Of a DNA stretch of 64,000 nt, positions 54,241-64,000 are shown in pieces; position 1 is the stretch's first letter, and the number at the start of each line of letters is the position of its first letter. This DNA is from Plantago ovata (lineage: Eukaryota > Streptophyta > Magnoliopsida > Lamiales > Plantaginaceae), in NCBI GenBank assembly GCA_028274465.1, contig CM051456.1, positions 92,056,753-92,120,752 of the forward strand. The letters are read 5' to 3'. The position numbers and the translations under genes were made by a program. The notes under the pieces were generated by a model that was given only the letters and a program-made list of their open reading frames with translations, was not told the DNA's origin and searched no databases.

Positions 54241-55204
54241 GAGTCGGGGGTGATTCGCTCCTCACCTCGGGTGGTTTGCTCACTACTTCCTGTGGGGTAT
54301 CCTCGACTTCATTACCACACCTTCCACACTTCAGTAGGCTAAGCTCTTTGATAAGTTGCTCAGTTACTTCGATCGCTTCAAAAGCCTTCTCGATGCGAAG
54401 ATTGTTCTCAGCCTGCCCTGCGTGTGCTACCTCGAAGACACTCTCAATGGCTTTAATTCCTGCGTAAAACGCAAGTTCCTCCTCCTCACTGATGTCTTCG
54501 TCCTCAGAATAGCTTTCGTATAACCCGTCAGTTTCGTCTTGATTTGAGAATATGTTGGCGACTTCATTCGAAATTATTTTCTCGGATTGTGCGGATCCAT
54601 TGGCGTACGTTTGAAAGACCTTCACTGCCTCTTCAACTGTACATTCTTCTAAACCTCCACTTATCCCATCTATTTGAAGCCTAACTTCATCTCGTAGTCC
54701 TCCAACAAAAAACCAAATCAGCTCCCCATCGTCGAAACGGTGGTGGGGGCACTCACGTTTATACAGCTCAAATCGTTCATAGGTGTCACAGAACCGCTCG
54801 TATTCTCCTTGCTTGAAGTATTCGATCCGATTCCGTAGTGCTATCATCTCATGGTAAGTCATGAAACGTGCCAAGAACTCCTCTACTACTTGGCTCCAGG
54901 TCTTCAGTGATCCTGGTGCTAACCTTGCTATCCATATCCTCGGTTCATATCCCAAAGCAAAAGGAAATAATTTCCTGCATAATTGATCCTCGGTGAACCC
55001 CTTTGCTGGAACTTTTGCTACTTCCTCTTCATAGGACCTGATGAAGCTTATCGGATTCATATCCTCTCCTTCTTCGAACCTCGGTATCCTTCTCACTATG
55101 GTGCTTGTTACCTCGTACCCCGATAACTCTTCTTCCAAGTATATAGCTGACCCCCTCCTGACTTGCGAGATCGTCGGTGTCAAGCGGGCTTTTAAGGTCG
55201 TCAT
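54240..55204 (-). pseudogene. H gag
   Basis: Starts at ATG 55,204; the open frame runs to 54,140, but its last ~33 codons are out of the ancestral register. A retrotransposon gag domain is visible (PISFIRSYEEEV, WIARLAPGSLKTWSQVVEEFL, YERFELYKRECPHH, WFFVGGLRDEVR). It is clearly different from the gag of D and E, although both keep the order L-P-(A/G)-GSL.TW and CPHH. No full CCHC knuckle is seen in the open part, only CGRC. Lesion: indel near 54,245. Confidence 0.88.
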
Positions 55205-55436
55205 ACCTGGAAATTTGTATCAGGAGCAACTCAAAACTAAAAATTAGCCTCGTTAGAAATTTCGAAAAATCGAGAGTAAATCTAGATATCGAATACTACA
55301 AAGGCTAAGAAAGTGAAATTAGAAACAGACTAGGAAAGCAGTATCAGAGAGAGATTAAAAAGGAAAACTAAAACCAATAGAATTAGGAATCTAAAGCTGA
55401 AAATATAAATAAATTAAATAGAAAAAAGGAGTATAG
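55205..55436 (-). other. H leader
   Basis: Short AT-rich leader between primer site and gag. It is similar to the leader of B (5610-5839) and, less closely, to those of D and E. Confidence 0.7.
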
Positions 55437-55454
55437 TCCCCGGCAGCGGCGCCA
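55437..55454 (-). other. Primer binding site, tRNA-Asp type (H)
   Basis: Minus strand TGGCGCCGCTGCCGGGGA, the same one-base variant as in D. Confidence 0.9.
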
Positions 55455-55457
55455 ATT

Positions 55458-56732
55458 TGATGAACCGGAATTTGTCGGGTCCCGATTCAGCAAATAAATT
55501 TGTAATTTAGCCAAAGGCAATCCACAACTACAACGAAAACCGTAGTGTAGCAGTAGAATGACTCGAGTGTCGTTCTCTCAGGACTATAACTAGCTTTATC
55601 TATTTAACAAGAGAATATAAAAATAGCAGATAGAAAGCAAAAGGGGTTTCTAGAAGATGATGGAGATTGGTGATAGTAAGGTCCTTCTTAGCATAACGGG
55701 TCGATAATCATGCATAAATTCCTCGGTCTTGCATAGAGATCTTTGAATCAATCTAGTGTCCTGTTGCAAATATTAGGCACTACGAAGATAATTTGGTCTG
55801 ACAAGTCAATCACTATTGTCCTAATGTGTTCCGTAATTATTCAACACTACGAAGATAATTGGTCTGATGGTCGACAAGTGTCCAATTGTGCATAATAATT
55901 AATACAACATACGAGAATTTAGGTTGTGCCTGATCAACGAAATAAAGCAATGACACGGAGTATAATGCGCGATATAGCCATTAGCATGATTATCTTCCCT
56001 TCGCTAAGAATTCACATACTACCACCAACGATAAGTTTAGCTACTCATAATAGGCATGCAATCAACAGAAATCATAGAAGAAAACATGTTGAAAGAATAT
56101 AATAAAATAAGTAGAATAAAACTGTAAGATACAAAGTTACCGAAGGTTGTCAATCTCCGGATGATTGCGATCCTACGAGCTCCAAACTACTATGAAAAAG
56201 TATCCCCTAAGCTACAGAACTCCCAGGACAGGCCCCGGGAAGTTCCTACCTAAAACTATAGAGAGAGGTGAGAGAGAAGGTCTGGAAAGATATGATTTTC
56301 GGAGAAAACTGAGCAACTATATATAGGCCCCGAAATATCACGGGACGGTTCGCCCCAGCTGTGCGGCGGTTCGCCCCCGGCTTTTTCTCGCGGAATTCCG
56401 CGTTTTCGACGCGTTTTTGGATTTCTTCCCTTTTCGGACTCGGTTTCTGACTTCTAGTAGCCTTCTAACCTCCAGATTCGGCCCCTAGACTCCAAATCCT
56501 ATCCGGAAACCTTCAGATACTCCAAATAGGCTTCTGGAACACCAATTCCTTGTCAACTTTAATATAATTGCCCGGAAATCTTCGAATTTCAACCAAAACC
56601 TGTAAACTAAAATCTAAAGGGAAACGTGACACTATTCTAATAAAATGTACTAAAATATAGCTAAATTAACATAGAGGATAGCTAAAATAGGTGAAAAATA
56701 CTCGAATGAAAGTGTAAAATACACATTCATCA
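55458..56732 (-). repeat. H 5' LTR
   Basis: 1,275 bp, TGATGAACCGG to CATTCATCA, nearly identical to the 3' LTR. Two GC-hairpin units at about 56,341-56,385. Confidence 0.95.
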
Positions 56733-56737
56733 GTGAT

Positions 56738-57833
56738 AGTATGGTCCTTCTTAACATAACGGGTCGATAATCATGCATAAATTCCTCGGTCTTGCATAGA
56801 GATCTTTGAATCAATCTAGTGTCCTGTTGCAAATATTAAGCACTACGAAGATAATTGGTCTGACAAGTCAATCACCATTGTCCTAATGTGTTCCGTAATT
56901 ATTCAACACTACGAAGATAATTGGTCTGATGGTCAACAAGTGTCCAATCATGCATAATAATTAATACAACATACGAGAATTTAGGCTGTGCCTGATCAAC
57001 GAAATAAAGCAATGACACGGAGTATAATGCGCGATATAGCCATTAGCATGATTATCTTCCCTTCGCTAAGAATTCACATACTACCACCAACGATAAGTTT
57101 AGCTACTCATAATAGGCATGCAATCAACAGAAATCATAGAAGAAAACATGTTGAAAGAATATAATAAAATAAGTAGAATAAAACTGTAAGATACAAAGTT
57201 ACCGAAGGTTGTCAATCTCCGGATGATTGCGATCCTACGAGATCCAAACTGCTATGAAAAAGTATCCCCTAAGCTACGGACCCCCAGAACAGGCTCTTGG
57301 AAGTCCCTACCTAGAACTACAGAGAGAGTTGAGAAAGTAGGTCTGGAAAGATATGATTTTCGGAGAAAACTGAGCAACTATATATAGGCTTCGAAATACT
57401 GTGGGGCGGTTCGCCCCACACGCGCGGCGGTTCGCCCGGTGTGGGGAGGTTCGCTCCACGTCTGCGGCGGTTCGCCCGGCGTGTTTTTCGCGGAATTCCG
57501 CGTTTTCGACGCGGTTTTGGATTTCTTCCTCTTTACGGACTCGGTTTCTGACTTCTAGTAGTCTTCTAACCTCCAGATTCGGCCCCCAGACTTCAAATCC
57601 TATCCGGAAACTTTCAGATACTCCAAATAGGCTTCTGGAACACCAATTCCTTGTCAACTTCAATATATTTGCCCGGAAATCTTCGAATTTCAACCAAAAC
57701 CTGTAAAATAAAATCTAAAGGGAAACGTGACACTATTCTAATAAAATGCATTAAAATATAGCTAAATTAACATAGAGGATAGCTAAAATAGGTGAAAAAG
57801 ACTCAAATGAAAGTGTAAAATACACATTCATCA
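56738..57833 (-). repeat. G 3' LTR, right part
   Basis: Continues the LTR begun at 47,072-47,287 after the H insertion and ends CATTCATCA at 57,833. It has four GC-hairpin units at about 57,403-57,482. Confidence 0.9.
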
Positions 57834-59786
57834 AACTCCCCAAACCGAACCTTTGCTTGTCCGCAAGCAACTAAGCTAGACTCTAATACAAAAAACATGC
57901 AAGACACAAAATGGAGTTTCATGCCAAATAAAATGAACTAATCTACTGAATCTATCAAATAACATATGAACAAAAACCATATAAATCAAAGCATGAATAT
58001 AGGTTGAAGAATACCTCGATTGACTTATACACATCCACATAAGCACTTATGTCAAGACAAGATAGTCTCTCGTAACATTCTCTACCTGGACCTAGTCAGT
58101 GACGACGTAATGAAGCATGCTAAGATACGAATGGTTGTCCCCGTGCCTATGAAACTGAGGACTTACTGCTGTTCCACCATGTTAAGACTTTTCCTCAAAA
58201 GAGGTCGAACCAGTACTGGCTCTCATCAAACGAAGGGGGGTTCCCTATAAAAGTTAACTCTCCCCTATTCTACCCATCTCTCAAGTAAAGTCTTAAGCTA
58301 TTCACCACTTCCTGAATGGCAGGACGAGGGTGGTCTAGAACAGATGACACTTAAGAAAAAAAAGATTAAAAATAGAAAAACACGATTACGAATATTACAA
58401 GAATTGGAAAAGACTCAACACTTTGCGAAATTGCTATTTGACTTTCTTTTTTGGACCCTTCTTTGCTTTTTTGGGGTCTTTTCTTTTTTTCTTTTTTTCT
58501 TTCGAGATTCTTTTTTCTTTTTCTCTTTTTTCTGGAATTTTTCCTTCCTTTTTTTTCGATTTTTCTAGCCAGCAGTAGCATAACAAAAAGAGGAATACAA
58601 TGACACACACGACTTCCCCAAACCTATTCGAAAGAATAGGTTGGAGTACAAAATTTACGGAAAATGAAAAATAAACTCACGATACGAAAATGAAAAACAG
58701 AAACAAGTCTATGATGGTGTAACCCCCTCCCCAAACCTATTCGGAAGAATAGGTTATAAACAAAGGATCACACAACCTCTTTCCTAGGCATTTAGCAATC
58801 TCAAAGCATGGTGAAGACTTGTTGCCTCTTAGGTGCATAATTACTCGGGAAAACAACCATAAGACCCTAACATGCATCATCCTATTATAAAGGCCTTCGT
58901 GAACTGCAGTAGAGAAAACACCACTAGGTGATGTCGAGACTACCATGCTTAACTAAGTGCAATACATAAATGTGACAAGCCAAGCGAGAAAAACCTCAAA
59001 CAAATTCATAGAGATGAAGCATACGATTAATGGCATAGTTGGTTGATCTACCCAATAAAAAAGTTCAAAAAATTCGGCAATAAACTCCATGTAAAACATG
59101 CAAAACTGTCCTAGGATGAATGTAGTGAATGCAACCTAAAAATCTAAGAAAGCAGTAAACGTGCAAATGCAAATGCAGACGGATAAAGCATGCGAGGTAC
59201 TATACTCATCCTACCAATACCAAGCTCCAAACTAACAACATCAGATCACTTAAATCCCATCCCCCCTCATGAAATTAACGCTAGTCCCTAGCAGTAAGAA
59301 AATGAGTAAATAAGATGTGATACAAGATGTTACCCCATGGTTTGGCCTCGGTCGGCTGAGTGTGCTGCTTGTGAGTTATTGGGCCTGCTCTCGGAGCTTT
59401 ATAGGGTGTCATCAGGTCTTCTGGTATGCGTGGAAGTTTCAATTATAGGCCTGATAGGAACAACTCCTCCATTAGTATCATCATTGCTCGTATGGCCTTC
59501 ATTGTCACTACTGTCACGCACATCCTCACTAGTAGAGTTGTAGTGGCAGGTAGAATTCTCAAGATTAGCCACCGCTGTTATGGAATCCTCCATCCTGAAG
59601 CCCTCCAATAGGATGTGAACTGTTGAAGGGGAAAGGGCAGTGGTATCAGGACCTCCCCCTCCAACGTTTTACACCACGAGAAGGTTTCAGTAAGCTGCTC
59701 GGATACTCAGAAGTCTTCTACCATTTTTTCCAATTTCGACCACATTCTCTACGGTGGATCCGACCGATGTCTATATGATGCTCCCT
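57834..59786 (-). other. G 3' internal region
   Basis: Polypurine site beside the LTR, purine tract (about 58,435-58,560), twin stem-loops at 58,621-58,642 and 58,734-58,755, and the short acidic frame at 59,399-59,608. No polymerase sequence. Matches A and D throughout. Confidence 0.8.
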
Positions 59787-60086
59787 TTAGACGCAGGCAA
59801 GTGGCACCCCAACAAGGTGCTGGGTACCCATGTCATTATGTTTTGGAACCAAGCTAGCGCTTCGGAACCTTCTAGCCTCTTCGAACTCAAGATTGAATCC
59901 CTCGCGGCGAGAATGTCCCGGTGCCTTCCAGTTCACTCGAACTTTGCAGTCCTTGTGATGGAGTGCTGACGTAATAATGGTTTCTGTCCCTTCGGTGGTG
60001 CATGAATAGGCATAGGAGTCCTTACTCCAGGTGTACTCTAGCTCCTCCTCTTGGATAATCCACGACGCTGTTGCAAAACCCCTTGG
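59787..60086 (-). CDS. Conserved unrecognised ORF (G copy), truncated by E
   Basis: Open on the minus strand from the E insertion to a TAA at 59,787-59,789, the same stop position as in A and D. Blocks SYAYSCTTEGTE, DCKVRVNWKAPG and SASLVPKHNDMG are shared. The N-terminal part lies beyond E, outside the window. Function unknown. Confidence 0.35.
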   Translation of the reverse strand, partial: PRGFATASWIIQEEELEYTWSKDSYAYSCTTEGTETIITSALHHKDCKVRVNWKAPGHSRREGFNLEFEEARRFRSASLVPKHNDMGTQHLVGVPLACV

Positions 60087-61361
60087 TGATGAATGTGTAT
60101 TTTACACTTTTATTCGAGTCTTTTTCACCTATTTTAGCTATCCTCTATGATAATTTAGCTATATTTTAGTACATTTTATTAGAATAGTGTCACGTTTCCC
60201 TTTAGATTTTATTTTACAGGTTTTGGTTGAAATTCGGAGATTTCGGGGCAATTATATTGAAGTCTACAAGGAATTGGTGTTCCAGAAGCCTATTTGGAGT
60301 ATCTGAAGGTTTTCGGATAGGATTTGGAGTCTACGGGCCGAATCTGGAGGTTAGAAGGCTACTAGAAGTCCCAAACCGAGTCCGAAAAGGTGAAGAAATC
60401 CAAATCCGCATCGAAAAACGCGGAAATTCCGCAAAATACTGGGGGGCGAACCGCCCCAGCACCGGGCGAACCGCCCCAGAATAATTTCGGGGCCTATATA
60501 TAGAGTTCAGTTTTTCTCCGAAAATCATATCTTTCCAAGCCTACTTTCTCACCTCTCTCTATAGTTTTAGGTAGGAACTTCCCGGGGCCTGTCCTGGGAG
60601 TTCCGTAGCTTAGGGGATACTTTTTCATAGTAGATTGGAGCGCGTAAGATCACAATCATCTGGAGATTGACAACCTTCGGTAACTTTGTATCCTACAGTT
60701 TTTATCTACTTATTTTATTCTTCTTTCAATATGTTTTCTTCTATGATTGCTATTGATTGCATGCCTATTATGAGTAGCTAAACTTATCGTTGGTGGTAGT
60801 ATGTGAATTCTTAGCGAGGGAAGATAATCATGCTAATGGCTATATCGTGCATTATACTCCGTGTCATTGCTTTATTTCGTTGATCAGTTGCAACCAAAAT
60901 TCTCGTATGTTGTATTGATTATTATGCACGCATGCACACTTGTCGACCAATCAGACCAATTATCTTCGTAGTGTTGAATAATTACAGAACACATTAGGAC
61001 GTTAGTTGTTGACGAGTCAGACCCTTATTATCTTCGTAGTGCTTAATACTTACAATAGGACACAAGATTGATTCAAAGATCTCTATGCAAGACCGAGGAA
61101 TTTATGCATGATTATCGACCCATTATGTTAAGAAGGACCATACTATCACCAATCTCCATTATCTGCTTGAAAACCCCTATTGCTTTCTATCTGCTGTTTT
61201 ATATTCTTAATTAGATTTGATAAAGCTAGTATAGTCCTGAGAGAACGACACTCGAGTCATTCTACTACTACACTACGGTTTTCGTTGTAGTTGTGGATTG
61301 CCTTTGGCTAAATAACAAATATTATTTGCTGAATCGAGACCTGACAAATCTCCGTTCATCA
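60087..61361 (+). repeat. E 5' LTR
   Basis: 1,275 bp, TGATGAATGTG to GTTCATCA. Two GC-hairpin units at about 60,443-60,478 before TATATATAG. Its inner end (GAATCGAGACCTGACAAATC) is closer to H than to D, so D and E are not simple sisters. Confidence 0.92.
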
Positions 61362-61364
61362 AAT

Positions 61365-61382
61365 TGGCGCCGTTGTCGGGGA
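61365..61382 (+). other. Primer binding site, tRNA-Asp type (E)
   Basis: TGGCGCCGTTGTCGGGGA, one base from the exact tRNA-Asp complement, three bases after the LTR. Confidence 0.9.
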
Positions 61383-61524
61383 CTATACTCCTTTTTTCTA
61401 TTTAATTTGTTTATATTTACAGCTTTAGATTCCTAATTCTTTTAGTTTTAGTTTTCCTTTTTAATCTCTTTCTGCTTTCCTAGTTTGTTTCTAATCACCT
61501 TTCCTAGTCTGTCACAGAAAGTGT

Positions 61525-63684
61525 ATGCTGCATACACGTTCTGCAGGAACACCGCTTGCTGATTCAATTGCTGAGATCGATAGAGTCTACCACCAGAGAA
61601 GGCGACTACTTGAAAGGCGCGCACTAGAGGAAATAGAGGAAACCGATTTCTCTGAATCTCTAATTAGTCTATTCAAGGAAATCGACGGAATGGCAGAAGC
61701 TAGACCACTGAAGGCATGGGTACAACCCACCAAAGATCGTATGAGGGGACCGGCGATTGTTCTTTCGCCTGCAACCCGAGATCTGGAAATCAAGAACCAC
61801 GCATTCCAACAACTTCCGAGGTTCTATGTCTTATCAAGGGAAGATGTGATGGGGTACTTGAACGATATCGATGATTTCGTCAACCAACTCCCACGACCCG
61901 GAGCTAACATAACAACGGATGAGTTGAGGATGAAGGTTTTTGCTATGGGACTTGGCGACAGAGCCAAGTCATGGCTGAGCTCTCTTCCAGCAGGCTCGCT
62001 GGACACTTGGGAAAAGGTTTTTTCAGCTTTTATGGAGAAATACTTCCCACACACTCTGACTACCGCGCTTAAGGCGCAGATCACTGGATTCAAGCAAGAC
62101 TATGATGAGACCATCTACACCGCATTCGAGAGGTTCCAAGATCTCACGAACAAGTGCCCTCACCATGGTTTTGAACTTTCTGACTTAGTCCAACACTTCT
62201 ACAATGGACTAACCTTCGAGAACCAACAAGTGGTGGATTTCCAATGCCGAGGCAATATTTGGGAGGAAACCGCAGAAGCCGTCTGGGCTGTTTTCGAAAG
62301 GCTTGCTAAGGGTTCACAGTTCAAGGACCCAAGAGCAATGGTTAGGAGACGTGGACCTGAAGCTCCACCGACTCAAGAAGCCCCTATGTACAGGGGGAAT
62401 GGGGATCAATTCGAGTGCTTTACCAACGAATTGAAGCAAGTCCTCAAGAGCGCCACCGGAACAGCTGTTTCGAACGAAGTATGCCGAATATGCAAGAATT
62501 ATGGGCATGGGGCTCATATGTGTAGATCGGAGCTGGCATACGATGATGGCAACTGGGCTCGAGGAGGCGAAGAAGAAGCCTTTGCTACGGAGTTTGGCAC
62601 TCAAGAAGTTAGCTACGGACAAGACAATAGGAATCCTCGAGGTGGATATTGGAGAAGAGGATACCGTAACAATCAAGGATATGCACCGGCTAACCAAACT
62701 TATGGACCTAACCAAGACCGTAGTAGGCTGAACTATGGTAATGATCACTGCGAAAACCCCGCTCCGAAAGAGCCATCGAAGTCAAAGTCAGCTCTACTGA
62801 TGGAGAACTTACAGAAGATGGTCGATCACACACAAAGTTTTCTCAAACGTTATGAGGAAGATTCTGCGAAGACTAGGGCAAGGCTTGATAAGTTGGAAGA
62901 GAGCACTAGGCTTGCCCATCAAAAGATGCAAAAGTTGATCGACCGAGGAGCAAGTAGGGAGCAAGGCAAACTGCCTAGCAGCACAGAGAAGTCATTGTCT
63001 ATTAACTTAGTAGGTGATCTACCTGTTGAAATCACCATCAAGAAGGTTGCAAAGTGCGAGAGTTGCAAGAGGGAACTGCCCCCACAGGCCGAAGAAGAAG
63101 AAAAGGACCTTGGTACTAACAAGAGTGAAGAGGAGCAAGAGGATCCCGAGTCACTCCCTCAAAGTTTCGATATTAAGGTCGGGATTGGGGAGCTTGAAGA
63201 TGTCCGAGCCACACTAGACACTGGATCCTACTCAAATGTACTTCCTTCGAACATTTTCGAGAAAAGTAACCTTGGAGAACTAACTGTGCATAAGGCTATT
63301 GTGCAACTGGCGGATGGATCCCTTGTGAAACCCGAAGGCGTTGTGAAGAATGTATTAGTCAAAATTGGTGAAGCCTCTGTCCACACCGATTTTGTAATTA
63401 TGCCAGCATCAGCACCAGGAACGGGGGATGTCATACTCTTAGGACGAACATTCTTGACTAAAATACGCTCAGTGATGGACATCTACCAAAGGACTTGCAC
63501 TATCGAAGTGGATGGCAAGCAACATGTGTTGCAAGCCATAACTGATCCACCTGATCCACCTGATACTTCTAACACTATTGATTACAGTGGTCTTAACGTC
63601 TATGTTCACTCTTATTCACAGGATCAAAGCACGGGAAGGAGAATCATGAAGGGGAAGTCTAGTACCCTCAGAAGGAAAAGATAG
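61525..63684 (+). CDS. Intact gag-protease of a gag-only Athila-like element
   Basis: 719 codons from ATG (MLHTRSAGTPLADSI). The gag domain lies at residues ~80-240 (AFQQLPRFYVLSRED, SWLSSLPAGSLDTWEKVFSAF, CPHHGFELSDLVQHFYNGL). A CX2CX4HX4C knuckle is at residues ~320-333 (CRICKNYGHGAHMC). A Gly/Arg/Asn/Tyr-rich stretch at ~370-410 and a helical stretch at ~425-485 follow. The aspartic protease has LDTGSYSNVLPS near residue 565 and VILLGRTFLTKI further on. The protein ends with a basic tail and a real stop; no RT frame follows. It should form particles and process itself, but must borrow RT and integrase, plausibly from H-type elements. The disabled copy in D shows that the design is shared. 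Confidence 0.92.
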   Translation: MLHTRSAGTPLADSIAEIDRVYHQRRRLLERRALEEIEETDFSESLISLFKEIDGMAEARPLKAWVQPTKDRMRGPAIVLSPATRDLEIKNHAFQQLPRFYVLSREDVMGYLNDIDDFVNQLPRPGANITTDELRMKVFAMGLGDRAKSWLSSLPAGSLDTWEKVFSAFMEKYFPHTLTTALKAQITGFKQDYDETIYTAFERFQDLTNKCPHHGFELSDLVQHFYNGLTFENQQVVDFQCRGNIWEETAEAVWAVFERLAKGSQFKDPRAMVRRRGPEAPPTQEAPMYRGNGDQFECFTNELKQVLKSATGTAVSNEVCRICKNYGHGAHMCRSELAYDDGNWARGGEEEAFATEFGTQEVSYGQDNRNPRGGYWRRGYRNNQGYAPANQTYGPNQDRSRLNYGNDHCENPAPKEPSKSKSALLMENLQKMVDHTQSFLKRYEEDSAKTRARLDKLEESTRLAHQKMQKLIDRGASREQGKLPSSTEKSLSINLVGDLPVEITIKKVAKCESCKRELPPQAEEEEKDLGTNKSEEEQEDPESLPQSFDIKVGIGELEDVRATLDTGSYSNVLPSNIFEKSNLGELTVHKAIVQLADGSLVKPEGVVKNVLVKIGEASVHTDFVIMPASAPGTGDVILLGRTFLTKIRSVMDIYQRTCTIEVDGKQHVLQAITDPPDPPDTSNTIDYSGLNVYVHSYSQDQSTGRRIMKGKSSTLRRKR

Positions 63685-64000
63685 GCGAAGACAGGAGTCG
63701 AGTCAGAGACTTGAAACAATGGCGCTATCCGGGAGGCAACCCGGGGTTTTTTTTTATCGCTTTATTTACTGCTTTATTGCATGCTTTCTTACTTGAACAA
63801 TTTTCTTTTCATATGTGAATTTGTTCGGTTCTGTGTCGTATGTGCTTATGTTGTGTTCGAGTGCGACTTTTCGAGTGATTTTTTGAGGAAAATGATTTTT
63901 CGGGGACTAAAAACTTTTTCGGGGATTTAAAATCGCATTTTTATTTTCAAAAAACGTTCGTCTCCCACCTAAAAGTGGGGGGCGAATCGCCCCACGACCA
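63685..64000 (+). other. E region after gag-protease
   Basis: Non-coding start of the internal region, matching D 25,819 onward. At 63,964-63,993 CCCAC/GTGGG and GGGGCGA/TCGCCCC form paired hairpins like those of D at 26,063-26,096. Confidence 0.65.

Larger units (their letters stand above)
47288..56732 (-). mobile_element. Element H: autonomous-type Athila retrotransposon
   Basis: A complete 9,445-bp element with 5-bp duplications GTGAT (47,283-47,287 and 56,733-56,737). Right to left: 5' LTR, tRNA-Asp primer site, gag, protease, RT, RNase H, integrase, a ~1.6 kb 3' region and 3' LTR. The coding line has only a handful of single lesions. LTRs, primer site and 3' region match the gag-only elements, so H or a sister is the likely source of their replication enzymes. 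Confidence 0.95.
47072..60086 (-). mobile_element. Element G: gag-only Athila-like element, split by H and E
   Basis: Its 3' LTR starts at 47,072 (TGATGAACGCGG), is interrupted at 47,288 by H, resumes after the GTGAT duplication at 56,738, and ends at 57,833. Internal 3' sequence follows to 60,086, with purine tract, twin stem-loops and the conserved unknown ORF. There E is inserted (likely duplication CTTGG, 60,082-60,086). The remaining internal part and 5' LTR would lie right of the window. Confidence 0.88.
60087..64000 (+). mobile_element. Element E: gag-protease-only Athila-like element, left part
   Basis: 5' LTR, primer site and an intact gag-protease gene, running off the window. It is inserted in G after CTTGG (60,082-60,086). 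As in D, the gag-protease gene ends in a stop and no polymerase follows in the visible 316 bp. Confidence 0.9.

Noticed and set aside
54130-54260. Programmed -1 frameshift between H gag and protease
   Set aside because: The protease frame is sensibly open upstream to the C-run near 54,245 and the gag frame turns into junk there, which fits a mutation. Athila elements usually have a continuous gag-pol frame.

Overview
The window looks like gene-free nuclear DNA of a flowering plant, probably a eudicot. Everything I can identify is LTR retrotransposon. There are Ty1/copia elements of the SIRE/Maximus type (tRNA-Met primer site, env-like ORF after pol), a second copia family with ~2.1 kb LTRs (Tork/TAR/Ikeros-like, lineage uncertain), and Ty3/gypsy elements of the Athila type (tRNA-Asp primer site). 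No host gene, tRNA, rRNA or CRISPR array was found. All lineage calls are from recognised motifs; no database was searched. Element names (A, B, C1, D, E, F, G, H, S+, S-, T1, T2) are mine.

Left part (1-7169): A (1-2053, minus) is the 3' internal part of an Athila-like gag-only element. It is fused to C1 (2054-4167, plus), a SIRE fragment with RT end, RNase H, a hairpin array and the start of the env-like ORF. B (4168-7169, minus) is a shrunken Athila-like element with one full LTR.

Central nest (7170-46288): S-, a minus-strand SIRE element, is the host. It carries T1, a solo LTR (7216-9317, duplication ATTTT), and T2, a minus-strand copia element (12149-41808, duplication TGTGG). T2 carries S+ (17838-39102, duplication CAAAC), a plus-strand SIRE element. 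S+ carries D (22228-30490, duplication AAAGG), a gag-protease-only Athila-like element. The nest is four layers deep and each insertion is proved by its 5-bp target duplication.

Right part (46289-64000): the S- LTR is cut by F (46289), F by G (47072), and G by H (47288-56732, duplication GTGAT). H is a nearly complete autonomous Athila with gag, protease, RT, RNase H and integrase. G is cut again by E (60087 to beyond the window), a gag-protease-only element with an intact 719-codon ORF.

How they work together: H-type elements plausibly supply RT and integrase to D/E-type elements. D/E share LTRs, primer site and 3' region with H but carry their own, different gag-protease and no polymerase. 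In S+, gag is deleted and RT broken, but a 1,599-codon env-like ORF is open. That ORF has its own upstream TATA box, a preceding array of covarying RNA hairpins, and three intron-like segments that are all in phase 0, a multiple of three long and free of stops. The hairpin array, the pervasive TTGCTGA/TCAGCAA heptamer and these intron-like cassettes are the least expected signals in the window.
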